Assembly: GCA_022821965.1 (NCBI GenBank)
Contig: JAJECN010000019.1
Location: forward strand, 1-51,468
Direction of reading: 5' to 3'
Source: Candidatus Poribacteria bacterium
GTDB lineage: Bacteria; Poribacteria; WGA-4E; WGA-3G
DNA: 51,468 nucleotides
Below the pieces are notes generated by a model. It worked only from the letters and a program-made list of their open reading frames with translations. It had not been told where the DNA came from and did no database searches. The position numbers were made by a program, and so were the translations under genes. Below are positions 16,737 through 25,050 of the stretch, piece by piece. Within the stretch, counting starts at the first letter, position 1. Every line of letters begins with the position of its first letter.

Positions 16737-17333
16737 TTAAAAGAGATACACTAAAACATAGAGAATCGGCCAAAGCGCGACAACAAAAATCCAGTAGATT
16801 GTACAGGTATCAACGCCAACATAACGCGCAGCGGAGAAACGTCCTTTCAATGCCATCCCAAAAACGATGAACAACCATATAACAGCACTCAGCACGTGAA
16901 CCGCATGGCACCCAATCAGTACGTAAAAGATGCCACCGTAGACCCCAGACTGAAGTGTAAGCCCTTTACCAATCAGCTGCCCCCATTCGCTTCCTTGTAT
17001 TCCAAGGAAGAGAAGCCCAAGGACACCCGTGAGCAGAAGCCATTTGTGGAGCTGCTTCACCAAATCCTTCTGAATCGCACGGCGCGCTTGAAACATCGTG
17101 TAACCACTCAGCAGAAGCAGGGCAGTATTGATGCCGGTTACCGCACGTGGCAACTCAATCCCGATATGTGATGGCGGGGGCCAAGTAACGTTGCCAACCC
17201 GAAACACAAGAAATGTCCCAATCAAACCTGAAAACAACATCGTCTCTGCACCGAGTAGGATTAAGATTCCCAAGCGTGCGTTGCTCAAGGGTTGACGGTC
17301 ACGGATTCCAGAGTTATTATGGGTTTCCATCAT
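16737..17333 (-). CDS. Second cytochrome c oxidase subunit III-like protein
   Basis: A 198-residue, five-helix protein of the heme-copper oxidase subunit III family (LGILILLGAETMLFSGLIGTFLVFR; GCHAVHVLSAVIWLFIV; IYWIFVVALWPILYVLVYLF). It is clearly related to the ctaE product 0.5 kb downstream but shorter at the N-terminus. Two subunit III genes beside a single subunit I gene suggest either a divided role or an accessory subunit. Start choice is between ATG 17333 and 17330; neither has a good ribosome-binding site. Confidence 0.85.
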   Translation of the reverse strand: MMETHNNSGIRDRQPLSNARLGILILLGAETMLFSGLIGTFLVFRVGNVTWPPPSHIGIELPRAVTGINTALLLLSGYTMFQARRAIQKDLVKQLHKWLLLTGVLGLLFLGIQGSEWGQLIGKGLTLQSGVYGGIFYVLIGCHAVHVLSAVIWLFIVFGMALKGRFSAARYVGVDTCTIYWIFVVALWPILYVLVYLF

Positions 17334-17366
17334 TGTTTCAATTTGATAATCGAGATGCTTTTTATT

Positions 17367-17600
17367 TTATGTCTTTCGTACGACTCGAATAACGATTTCA
17401 ACGACCGCAGCAATAATCAGCAAAACCCCAATAATACCCAAAACAGGGACGACAAGACTACCGACAACACTCTCAACAGACTTAGGTGCTTTGCTGCCTG
17501 TAACAATCGCTGCCGTTACGATAGCGAACAATCCGGCAAACAGTAGACACAAGATAAGTCCGAGACGACGATTTCGTTTGTGATGTTCCGGTGCATTCAT
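17367..17600 (-). CDS. Small two-helix membrane protein
   Basis: 77 residues with two membrane segments (LGLILCLLFAGLFAIVTAAIV; LVVPVLGIIGVLLIIAAVVEIVI) and a basic, His-containing N-terminus (MNAPEHHKRNRR). The family is not recognised. It is probably an oxidase-associated small subunit because it lies between ctaB and the subunit III-like gene. ATG 17600 was chosen because GGAG is six bases upstream. Confidence 0.55.
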   Translation of the reverse strand: MNAPEHHKRNRRLGLILCLLFAGLFAIVTAAIVTGSKAPKSVESVVGSLVVPVLGIIGVLLIIAAVVEIVIRVVRKT

Positions 17601-17695
17601 GATCGCTCCAGCGGGTCCGACCCAAAACGGTTCCGACCATAAGTTCCTCTGAGACAACCTAATTCAATAAACAAATGTCCAAATAGCACCAATCC

Positions 17696-18619
17696 CTAAA
17701 TTTTATCCAACGCCATGGTAATAAATACCAACGGCAGATAAAGCAACGAGGCGTATAAGAGATAGCGTGCTGCCTTTACCGAGCGCGCGCGAGCCAAATA
17801 GATACCGACTGCTAAAAACCCTGCACCTGCCAGCAGTGCCGTGAAGAAATAGATGCTACCGGCAATATTATACAGCGCAGGCAACAAGCCGATCCCGAGG
17901 AGCGCGACGCAATTAATCACAATTTGACGGCACGTACTTGCACCGTCTGGATGAATAACCGGTAACAGACGGAAACCTGCTTTCGCGTAATCCTCGCGAT
18001 AGATGTAGGCTATCGCGAGAGAATGCGGTAACTGCCACAAAAAGAGGATCGTAAATAACACCCACGCTTCACCTGTTAGCGAACCTCTTGCCGCAACCCA
18101 TCCAACAACAGGCGGAAGTGCCCCCGGCACCGCACCGATAAGCGTACAGAGCGAAGTCTTCCGCTTAAGCGGCGTATAGAGAAACAGATAACTGACGACT
18201 ATCAGCGAAATAACGAACCCACTCAGCACATTGACGATAAACGTCAGATACAACATTCCGCCACCCGTAAGCACAGCACCAACGAGGAGTGCCTCCAACG
18301 GATCCATTCTACCATCAGGCAGCGGTCTCTCTTGCGTCCGTTTCATCTGTGCGTCTACATCGCGTTCCAAGTATTGGTTGAGTCCTAATACACCTGCTGC
18401 TGTCAATCCTGCACCGATAAGCGTATGCAGACATCGGAGCCAATCCACGGTTTGGGCACCGAGATAGAAACCTGCAGCAGTTGTAATGAGTATCATTACA
18501 ACCAATCGCGGTTTGACGAGTTCGACAAAATCAGCAGCGCGATGCACAAAAACCGTCTGCTTCGACGGTGGATTTACTGCGTCTGTGTTGTCTGGTAAGG
18601 TTGCAGTTGTTGAACGCAT
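17696..18619 (-). CDS. ctaB: Protoheme IX farnesyltransferase (heme O synthase)
   Basis: A 307-residue UbiA-type prenyltransferase with about nine helices. It converts heme B to heme O with farnesyl diphosphate. The first Asp-rich signature is LNQYLERDVDAQMKRTQERP (N-x3-D-x3-D form) near residues 80-99, and YIYREDYAKAGFRLLP is the second conserved loop. It works with CtaA, encoded just upstream, to supply heme A to subunit I. No strong ribosome-binding site is seen at ATG 18619. Confidence 0.95.
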   Translation of the reverse strand: MRSTTATLPDNTDAVNPPSKQTVFVHRAADFVELVKPRLVVMILITTAAGFYLGAQTVDWLRCLHTLIGAGLTAAGVLGLNQYLERDVDAQMKRTQERPLPDGRMDPLEALLVGAVLTGGGMLYLTFIVNVLSGFVISLIVVSYLFLYTPLKRKTSLCTLIGAVPGALPPVVGWVAARGSLTGEAWVLFTILFLWQLPHSLAIAYIYREDYAKAGFRLLPVIHPDGASTCRQIVINCVALLGIGLLPALYNIAGSIYFFTALLAGAGFLAVGIYLARARSVKAARYLLYASLLYLPLVFITMALDKI

Positions 18620-18718
18620 TTTTTAAACTATTAAATCTGGTGACCGTTCCATTGGTTCGTAATAAGGTAATTTATTGCCCGTTGTATGCGCCTTCAGAAC
18701 GTACTCAGTATATCTATC

Positions 18719-19654
18719 TCACTCTGTAGCGAGTGCACCGTTCGCTGGCACATCAACAACTACCGATGCATCAGTGAACCGGTAGATCTTTAAAGTAAGC
18801 ACAAAACTGCTTACTAACATAAGTGCCCCAACTGCGACATGTGCAGTTGTGATTGTTACCGTGAGCGCGGTTGCGAACGTTTCCCCGAAAGCGGTCAGCT
18901 TCGCGAAAAACGCCCCTGTGCCGAGCATCAACTGAACAGCAAGCAGCCCCAACAATAAGAACGTCATCGACGGAGCAATCCTCTGTGCCTCATCATCTGT
19001 TCCAAGGATACGTCTCGCCAACAAAAAGATATGCAGTGTAACCAAAAAGGCGAAAAGAAGATGCGCATCAAGCCTGCTTCCGGTATGCCGCAAAATCGCA
19101 CCAAAGATGAGCTGCACATAAATAAGACACGTCGTAATCAGACTTAACCGCCGCAGCTTCTGTGCCGTCCCGTTTACAGATGCGGTCCTATCCTTCCACC
19201 AATCACGAGAAGTAAACCAAGCAATCCCACAGAGCAGTGCAAAAAACGCTTGGGCAAGACACGCATGCACGATCGCGAAGTTGCGGTTAATCTGCGTAAC
19301 CCGAAGTCCACCAAGAACACCCTGAACAATAACAGCGACAAGTGCTACAAGTCCAAGCCATTTCAACCACTTACGGGAATCTCTTACCAAAGCGAAGATA
19401 AAGAGACCGACTGTCAAGAGTCCAACAAGGGACCCCATGAGCCGATGGCTATGCTCATATAGGATACCGCCTACCATCTCCGACAACGGATAGAGAAACA
19501 TATTATACCCGAAGGTCGTTGGCCAATCGGGCACAGCCAATCCGGACTCGGTACTCGTGACAATTCCACCGATGACAATCAAGAAGAAAGTTGCACCTGC
19601 AGTGAGGCGTGCCGTTCTGTGCAGCCATGGGCTATAATTAGTCTTTTTGTCCAT
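18719..19654 (-). CDS. ctaA: Heme A synthase (COX15/CtaA)
   Basis: A 311-residue, eight-helix protein that oxidises heme O to heme A. It has the opening WLHRTARLTAGATFFLIVIGG, the motif GLAVPDWPTTFG, and EHSHRLMGSLVG with the conserved E-x-x-x-H type heme ligands; later helices carry further His residues (VHACLAQAFFALL; TTAHVAVGALML). An in-frame start 39 codons upstream (19771) would add a tail encoded by GGAAGATTGGAAG repeats, so ATG 19654 is preferred. ATG 19681 is also possible. Confidence 0.9.
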   Translation of the reverse strand: MDKKTNYSPWLHRTARLTAGATFFLIVIGGIVTSTESGLAVPDWPTTFGYNMFLYPLSEMVGGILYEHSHRLMGSLVGLLTVGLFIFALVRDSRKWLKWLGLVALVAVIVQGVLGGLRVTQINRNFAIVHACLAQAFFALLCGIAWFTSRDWWKDRTASVNGTAQKLRRLSLITTCLIYVQLIFGAILRHTGSRLDAHLLFAFLVTLHIFLLARRILGTDDEAQRIAPSMTFLLLGLLAVQLMLGTGAFFAKLTAFGETFATALTVTITTAHVAVGALMLVSSFVLTLKIYRFTDASVVVDVPANGALATE

Positions 19655-19675
19655 GTCTAACCCGGTATGGGTTTC

Positions 19676-19797
19676 TTCCATCCTTCCGTTCTTCCTTCTA
19701 TCAACTGGAAGATTGGAAGATTCTTGGTTGGAAGGCAGGAAGATTGGAAGGTTCGGGTCCCATCCTTCCATCCTTCCATTCCATTCTTCTTCCGTCT
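19676..19797. repeat. GGAAGATTGGAAG low-complexity repeat upstream of ctaA
   Basis: Direct GGAAGATTGGAAG words (19708-19758) are flanked by CATCCTTCC words in opposite sense on both sides. The stretch can fold back on itself and fills the ctaD-ctaA spacer. It creates spurious open frames on both strands. Confidence 0.6.
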
Positions 19798-19798
19798 C

Positions 19799-21619
19799 TT
19801 AGTCTCCGCTGGTCGCGGGTGCGTGTTCAGGGTCTGCCTGCGGAATCCAATCTGATTCCTCACCGGGTACACTATATTCATAAGGACCCCGGTAGACAGT
19901 CGGAATTTGACCGAAATTGCCGTGCGGCACTGGCGTAGGTGCTTCCCACTCCAATGTATTTACATGCCAAGGGTTTTTCTCAGCGACTTTTCCGCGGTAC
20001 ATACTCCAGAAGAAGTTAAAGACCAGTATCAATTGTGCGAAACCGAGGGTAAACGCACTCATCGTAATAAAGATGTTCATACCCTCAAACTGTTGCAAGA
20101 ATTCATACTGCATCGGGTTGGAGATTCGCCGCATGTGTCCACCTACACCGAGAATATGCATCGGGAAGAAGGTGCAGTTGAAAGCGATAAACGTCAACCA
20201 AAAATGAATCTTCGAGAGTACATCGTTCATGTGCCGTCCGTACATCTTCGGGAACCAGAAGATAATACCCCCGAACATAGCGAACAGACTACCGCCGAAC
20301 ACAACGTAATGGATATGTGCGACAATGTAATAGGTATCGTGGATGAAAATGTCCACCGGCGTATTTGCCATATAGATACCGCTGAGTCCACCAATCACAA
20401 ACATCGAAACAAAAGCAATCGCGTGAAGCATTGGCGCTGTAAATCGGATTGAACCGCGGAACATTGTCCCAAGCCAGTTAAACGTCTTGATGGCTGATGG
20501 CACCGCAATGAGCATCGTTGTCGTCATAAACACAGAACCGAGTCCGGGCCGCATGCCACTCTGGAACATGTGGTGCCCCCAAACGATCCATCCCAAAAAC
20601 GCGATAGCGATCATCGCGTAAACCATAGAACGGTAGCCGAAGATCGGTTTCCGTGAAAAGACCGCCACCAATTCGGAAGCAATGCCCATCCCCGGTAAGA
20701 TAAGGATATAGACTTCAGGGTGTCCAAAGAACCAGAAGAGATGTTGCCACAGGAGCGGATCACCGCCACCCTCCGCCGTTGCAGTAAAGAACGTCGTTCC
20801 CGCAAGCCTATCAAATATGAGAAGAGCGAGTGCCGAAGAAAGCACAGGGAACGCAAGTAGTAAGAGAATCGCGACAATGAAAAGCGACCAAATGACTAAC
20901 GGTAGTCGGAAAAACGTCATTCCGGGCGCGCGCATATTGATAATCGTGGTGATATAGTTAATAGACCCGACTAACGAAGAAAATCCTTGAATAAGTAGAC
21001 TAATTGCCCAAAGGTTTTGTCCCCAGTCAACCCCTGTCCATTGTGGATCAGAAGAGAGCGGCGCGTAGCCTGTCCACCCTGCCGCTGCGTGACCGCCGGG
21101 GACAAAAAACCCGATTGTCATAACAATTGCGGCGAGAACTGCAAGCCAAAAGGAGAGCATGTTAAGGATAGGAAACGCCATATCCCGTGTACCGATCATC
21201 AACGGAATTAAGAAATTGCCGAAAGCACCCACCAAGATCGGAACAACGACGAAGAACACCATAATAGTGGCATGCATCGTGAACAGCATGTTGTAAAATG
21301 CGGGTTCGACGACCCCATTCGGCATATTTACTTCAAGCCATTCCTCTTGCTCAGATTCATAAATCCGCTCCCACATCCTATCAGCACCGGTAACAACTTC
21401 ACCTTCCTCAAGGTATTGTGGCGAGGCACCGATAATCGGCAGTGGTCTTTCAGGGTAAGCAAGTTGCCATCTAAAGAGAAGCGCAAGACCGCCCCCAACA
21501 AACAACATAATCAGTCCGTAGATGAGGAACTGCTTACCGATCATCTTGTGGTCGAGTGAAAAGATATATTTGCTAATAAAACTTTCTTCATGATGTGACG
21601 AATGTTCGTTATCGTGCAT
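19799..21619 (-). CDS. ctaD: Cytochrome c oxidase subunit I
   Basis: A 606-residue heme-copper oxidase subunit I with 12 or more helices. Metal ligands are visible: His in FTMHATIMVFF (low-spin heme), GHPEVYIL (CuB His plus cross-linked Tyr, with the Glu of A1-type enzymes), WGHHMF (CuB His pair) and VAHIHYVVFGG (heme a3 and heme a His). It catalyses O2 reduction coupled to proton pumping in the inner membrane. ATG 21619 (MHDNEHSSHH) is preferred because GGAG lies ten bases ahead; it follows the subunit II stop by 20 bases. Confidence 0.96.
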   Translation of the reverse strand: MHDNEHSSHHEESFISKYIFSLDHKMIGKQFLIYGLIMLFVGGGLALLFRWQLAYPERPLPIIGASPQYLEEGEVVTGADRMWERIYESEQEEWLEVNMPNGVVEPAFYNMLFTMHATIMVFFVVVPILVGAFGNFLIPLMIGTRDMAFPILNMLSFWLAVLAAIVMTIGFFVPGGHAAAGWTGYAPLSSDPQWTGVDWGQNLWAISLLIQGFSSLVGSINYITTIINMRAPGMTFFRLPLVIWSLFIVAILLLLAFPVLSSALALLIFDRLAGTTFFTATAEGGGDPLLWQHLFWFFGHPEVYILILPGMGIASELVAVFSRKPIFGYRSMVYAMIAIAFLGWIVWGHHMFQSGMRPGLGSVFMTTTMLIAVPSAIKTFNWLGTMFRGSIRFTAPMLHAIAFVSMFVIGGLSGIYMANTPVDIFIHDTYYIVAHIHYVVFGGSLFAMFGGIIFWFPKMYGRHMNDVLSKIHFWLTFIAFNCTFFPMHILGVGGHMRRISNPMQYEFLQQFEGMNIFITMSAFTLGFAQLILVFNFFWSMYRGKVAEKNPWHVNTLEWEAPTPVPHGNFGQIPTVYRGPYEYSVPGEESDWIPQADPEHAPATSGD

Positions 21620-21639
21620 TGTTATTGTTCTCCTTCCGC

Positions 21640-22305
21640 CTACTGAGGCCATCTTTCTTGAACCCAGGCATCATAGTCATTTTGTGTATGGACATTGAGG
21701 TACCCGAGCATGCCGGAGTGTCCAAATCCACACAATTCGGCGCACGGAATTTCATAACGACCTGCCTTTGTTGCCTCAAACCAGACATCAATAAATCGGT
21801 TGGGCAAAGCATCCTGTTTGAGCCGTAACTGTGGCACGAAGAAACTGTGGATCACATCCTCAGCGGTTAAGCGGATATGCACGACCGCGTTGACCGGCAC
21901 ATGCAATTCGTTTTCCAATTCCAGATCATCATCTGTCCCGAACTCGTTATCGGGACCGGGATACGTCATATCCCAGTTAAACTGCTTTCCATTGACCTGG
22001 ACAACAACATCTGGATTCTCAGGAAATTGCGTAGGCGACTTAATATTATTCCACTGCGGGTAACTGAACATCGCGAGCACAAAGACAATCACCGTTGTTG
22101 CGGCTGTCCAAATAATTTCCAGCGTTGTGCTCCCCTCAATGTAGTCTGCCTTCTTGCCTTCCTGATGCCGATATTTAATCAAGAAAACAATGAGGGTTCC
22201 CATCACAAGGACGAACACAATAAGGGTAAGCCAATAGATCGCGTGAAAGAGGTTATCAACGCCTTGCCCAAACGTTGATACGTTCTCTGGTAGCCATTGA
22301 AGCAT
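21640..22305 (-). CDS. ctaC: Cytochrome c oxidase subunit II (CuA)
   Basis: 221 residues: two N-terminal helices (AIYWLTLIVFVLVMGTLIVF; IIWTAATTVIVFVLAMF) and a periplasmic cupredoxin domain. The CuA ligands are in CAELCGFGHSGM (C-x3-C-x3-H-x2-M), with an earlier His in IHSFFVPQL. There is no fused cytochrome c, so a separate carrier must deliver electrons. AAGGAGG lies five bases before ATG. It directly precedes ctaD. Confidence 0.96.
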   Translation of the reverse strand: MLQWLPENVSTFGQGVDNLFHAIYWLTLIVFVLVMGTLIVFLIKYRHQEGKKADYIEGSTTLEIIWTAATTVIVFVLAMFSYPQWNNIKSPTQFPENPDVVVQVNGKQFNWDMTYPGPDNEFGTDDDLELENELHVPVNAVVHIRLTAEDVIHSFFVPQLRLKQDALPNRFIDVWFEATKAGRYEIPCAELCGFGHSGMLGYLNVHTQNDYDAWVQERWPQ

Positions 22306-22323
22306 CCAGTCCTCCTTAATAGT

Positions 22324-22353
22324 GCGCTTCGCTTGTTGAAAAGCGAAAGGCGC
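22324..22353. promoter_or_regulatory. Hairpin in the leader of ctaC
   Basis: GCGCTTCGCTT (22324-22334) pairs with AAGCGAAAGGCGC (22341-22353) with a small bulge. It lies between the ABC permease stop and ctaC. It may pause or terminate transcription between exporter and oxidase genes. Confidence 0.4.
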
Positions 22354-22377
22354 GTAAGATTTTCGTTCCTAACAAGT

Positions 22378-23157
22378 CTAATTTGCTTCTGCAGATGCCG
22401 TGAAAGTTGCCCCCACGTACGTCAATACACAAAATAGACCGGTAATCAGCATCGAGAGTGTCCACGAGGGCACCTCGCCAACTGCTGTAGCTGTGTTAAG
22501 ATACAGACTCTGCCGAAAAGCATCGAGTCCATACGTTAGTGGATTCAGTTTCATTGCCCATGCTAACCAACCAGGTACGCCTGTACTCGGAAAAAACGCA
22601 CCGGAGAGAAGCCAAATCGGAATCAGCAGGAGATTCATAATCGCATGAAACCCCTGTGTTGAATCCATCCGCCACGCGATGAGTAGTCCGAGGTTTGTCA
22701 AGCCAAACGCCAAAAGTGCCATCACACCGAGCGTGAGAAGGAGCGATGCGGCACTAAATCGGAAACCGGTCATCGGTGCCAATAATAGTAACAGTATTCC
22801 TTGTAAAAGTGCCAGCGTCGTCCCACCTAACGCTTGTGCGAGCACAAGCCGCCACCTCGGTACAGGCGCGACGAGTACGCCTTGCAGGAAACCTTCACGC
22901 CGGTCATTCACAACCGAAATTGTAGCGAAAATAGACGTAAAAAGCAAGACTAAAACGACGATACCGGGATAAAAATATTCAATATAACTAAGACCATCTA
23001 CCTCACCGGAAGGTTGAAAAGACGCGCTCAAACCACTTCCAATGAGAAGCCAAAATACTAAAGGTTGTGCGATAGCACTGAAGAGCCGACTCCGCTGACG
23101 ATAAAACCTGATGATTTCGCGCCACCAGATCGTTGCAATCGGTAGCAGATTTTTAAT
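22378..23157 (-). CDS. ABC-2 type transporter permease, non-canonical start
   Basis: About 259 residues, six helices, ABC-2 permease family (YRQRSRLFSAIAQPLVFW; FYPGIVVLVLLFTSIFATISVV; conserved VNDRREGFLQGVLVAPVPR). The coding frame clearly runs upstream of the TTG at 23031 into KNLLPIATIWWREIIRFYR, the family N-terminus. Between the in-frame TGA overlapping the ATPase gene and that TTG there is no ATG, GTG or TTG. ATT 23157, ATT 23166 or CTG 23148 are the only options. The frame overlaps the stop of the ATPase gene, so coupled re-initiation is plausible. A sequencing error cannot be excluded. Confidence 0.8.
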   Translation of the reverse strand: MKNLLPIATIWWREIIRFYRQRSRLFSAIAQPLVFWLLIGSGLSASFQPSGEVDGLSYIEYFYPGIVVLVLLFTSIFATISVVNDRREGFLQGVLVAPVPRWRLVLAQALGGTTLALLQGILLLLLAPMTGFRFSAASLLLTLGVMALLAFGLTNLGLLIAWRMDSTQGFHAIMNLLLIPIWLLSGAFFPSTGVPGWLAWAMKLNPLTYGLDAFRQSLYLNTATAVGEVPSWTLSMLITGLFCVLTYVGATFTASAEAN

Positions 23158-24097
23158 TTTCCCAATCCTTCCTCTCCACGAGCGGGTTTCCTGTCAACTT
23201 TACAAATACGTCCTCTAACGTCGGTTTCCCGAACCGTACCGATTGAATCTCATTTGGAAACGCCGCAACCACATCCCGGGCGAACTGATGTCCACGTTTA
23301 CATTCAATACGCAACCAATTATCCATTAAGACTGTCGAAACGCCAAACCGATCAACAATAGCGGCATCGAGTGTCTCACTGTTTGTGCTCTCTATGAGGA
23401 CAACATCGCCACCGACCCGTGCCTTGAGTTCATCAGGTGTTCCGAGAGCGACCAACTTGCCTGAATCAAGAATACCTACCCTGTTGCACGCCTCAGCATC
23501 CTCTAACAGATGCGTCGTAAGTAGAACGAGGATATTTTCTGTGTCCACAAGGGCACCAAGATAGTCGTTGAGTTGGCGACGTGCTCCTACATCCAATCCA
23601 CTCGTCGGTTCATCAAGGAACAAAACACTTGGGGAATGTAACAGGGCTTTCGCGATCTCAACGCGTCTTTGCAAACCACCCGATAGGATTTCCACACGTT
23701 CCGTTGCCCTATCCGAGACCCCAAAACATTCAAGCAGTTCCGAAATTCGGTAGCGCAGCGTTTTACCAGCGAGTCCATAAAGATGGCCATGGTGTCGTAA
23801 ATTCTCAACGACGGTAAGTTTCGCATCCAGCCCCGGGTGTTGAAAAACAACACCTAAGAGATGCCGAATCGCTTTTACCTCCGTCGCTAAGTTGTGTCCG
23901 AGGATACGAACGCTGCCAGACGTTAACGGCATCAGCGTAGACAGGATCCTAAAAAGTGTTGTTTTGCCACTCCCATTCGGGCCGAGGAGTCCAAAAATTT
24001 CGCCACATGAGACGCGAAAACTAACATTGTCGAGTGCGCGCCGCTCCCGATAAGCATGGGAAAGATTTTCTACTTCAATTCGGTTGTCAGTAGCCAT
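23153..24097 (-). CDS. ABC-2 type transporter ATP-binding protein
   Basis: A 314-residue ATPase: Walker A GPNGSGKTT, signature LSGGLQRRVEIAKAL, Walker B VLFLDEPTSGLD and switch TTHLLEDAE. The C-terminal extension after residue 220 is typical of the NatA/CcmA-like exporters. ATG 24097 (MATDNRIEVENLSH) is chosen; an upstream in-frame GTG at 24154 lies in a GATAAC-type repeat. With the following permease it would form an exporter set inside the oxidase cluster, perhaps for heme, copper or an assembly factor; the cargo is inferred only from context. Confidence 0.92.
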   Translation of the reverse strand: MATDNRIEVENLSHAYRERRALDNVSFRVSCGEIFGLLGPNGSGKTTLFRILSTLMPLTSGSVRILGHNLATEVKAIRHLLGVVFQHPGLDAKLTVVENLRHHGHLYGLAGKTLRYRISELLECFGVSDRATERVEILSGGLQRRVEIAKALLHSPSVLFLDEPTSGLDVGARRQLNDYLGALVDTENILVLLTTHLLEDAEACNRVGILDSGKLVALGTPDELKARVGGDVVLIESTNSETLDAAIVDRFGVSTVLMDNWLRIECKRGHQFARDVVAAFPNEIQSVRFGKPTLEDVFVKLTGNPLVERKDWEN

Positions 24098-24167
24098 GGA
24101 ATCCAAAACCTCTGTGTCTACCACAAGGAAACCCTCTTTCTGACCGCTGACCACCGACTACTGATAA

Positions 24168-24950
24168 CTACTTTAGTTTCAGTGTGAAATCTTGCGTGAC
24201 AGTGCCACCAGCTGCTACAGTAACAGCGACAGGGGCCTTGTTGTTAGTACCACACGCTTCATGCCAATAACCAAGTTTGTAGTCACCTGCGGGGACATCT
24301 TCAAGCGTGAATTCACCCTTTTCGTTCGTCACGGCAAAATAAGGATGCGGTACATAAGCAATCCAAGCCGACATCCACCCATGAATGTCGCATTTGACTG
24401 AGACAGGACCCTCCGCCTTCTTGACAGCCTTAAGGGGCATCTTTTTGCGGTTCTTTGTCTGCTGTTTGTTAACCGGCGTATTGATGCTGCTGAAGATATG
24501 GACGTTGTGATTAACTCTATCGTTATTCAACATTGTTACCCGAACACCGAGCGGGACAATCTGGACATGCGGACTGAATTTGCAGTCCTTCTGATCAATC
24601 TCCAGTTTGGTGGATTTGTCAAAATCTTTACCTGCTGAAATGTCAATTAGGTAGACAATCGTGTTTTTTAAAGCGTTGCCTTCACCAACGACAAGCGATT
24701 CATCATATTTGTCAGTAGCACCACAGATTGCCTGATCTTTGGTGATTTCCAGTACTTTCATCTCAGGTACATCGCCTTCAAACGTCACTACGCCGCTAAT
24801 CGTGCCGCCATTATTCACTGCCTTAGCTTTATACGCTTTGGGAAACACCAACATTTCCATCTCTCCGGAACCGGAGTCAGCTGCGAAGGCACCACCGACA
24901 TAGCAACACGCGAGAAATACCGTGAGACTTGCCAACAAATAAGTTTTCAT
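24168..24950 (-). CDS. Cupredoxin-like exported protein (plastocyanin/carboxypeptidase-regulatory-like), copy B
   Basis: 260 residues with a signal peptide (TYLLASLTVFLACCYVGGAFA). The mature part combines an SGVVTFEGDVPE strand opening, a cupredoxin-like fold and a C-terminal carboxypeptidase-regulatory-like segment (GEFTLEDVPAGDYKLGYWHEACG). Candidate type 1 copper ligands are His 148 or 151 in NHNVHIF and Cys 187, His 190 and Met 193 in CDIHGWM. It is paralogous to the 31285-32034 gene; the two bracket the CydA-like/cytochrome block. A periplasmic electron carrier is the likely role. Its TAG stop is followed immediately by TTATCAG of a repeat. Confidence 0.8.
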   Translation of the reverse strand: MKTYLLASLTVFLACCYVGGAFAADSGSGEMEMLVFPKAYKAKAVNNGGTISGVVTFEGDVPEMKVLEITKDQAICGATDKYDESLVVGEGNALKNTIVYLIDISAGKDFDKSTKLEIDQKDCKFSPHVQIVPLGVRVTMLNNDRVNHNVHIFSSINTPVNKQQTKNRKKMPLKAVKKAEGPVSVKCDIHGWMSAWIAYVPHPYFAVTNEKGEFTLEDVPAGDYKLGYWHEACGTNNKAPVAVTVAAGGTVTQDFTLKLK

Positions 24951-24964
24951 TTTTTTCTCCTTTA

Positions 24965-25033
24965 ATAGCCTCAGCCATCAGCCTTCGGCTTTCAATTACA
25001 AGTTATTTACTAACTGCTGACTGCTGACGGTTT
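24965..25033. repeat. CAGCCATCAG-type hairpin repeat
   Basis: The left words CAGCCATCAGCCTTCGGCTTTC and right words CTGCTGACTGCTGACGG frame the spacer between two respiratory genes. The plan is like 31199-31281 and, more loosely, 37089-37173. It appears to be a sequence variant of the GATAAC family. Confidence 0.5.
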
Positions 25034-25050
25034 CCAACAGCCATTGCGGT

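Noticed and set aside
19667-19938. Overlapping open frames around the ctaA-ctaD spacer
   Set aside because: They are translations of GGAAGATTGGAAG/CATCCTTCC low-complexity repeats on both strands.
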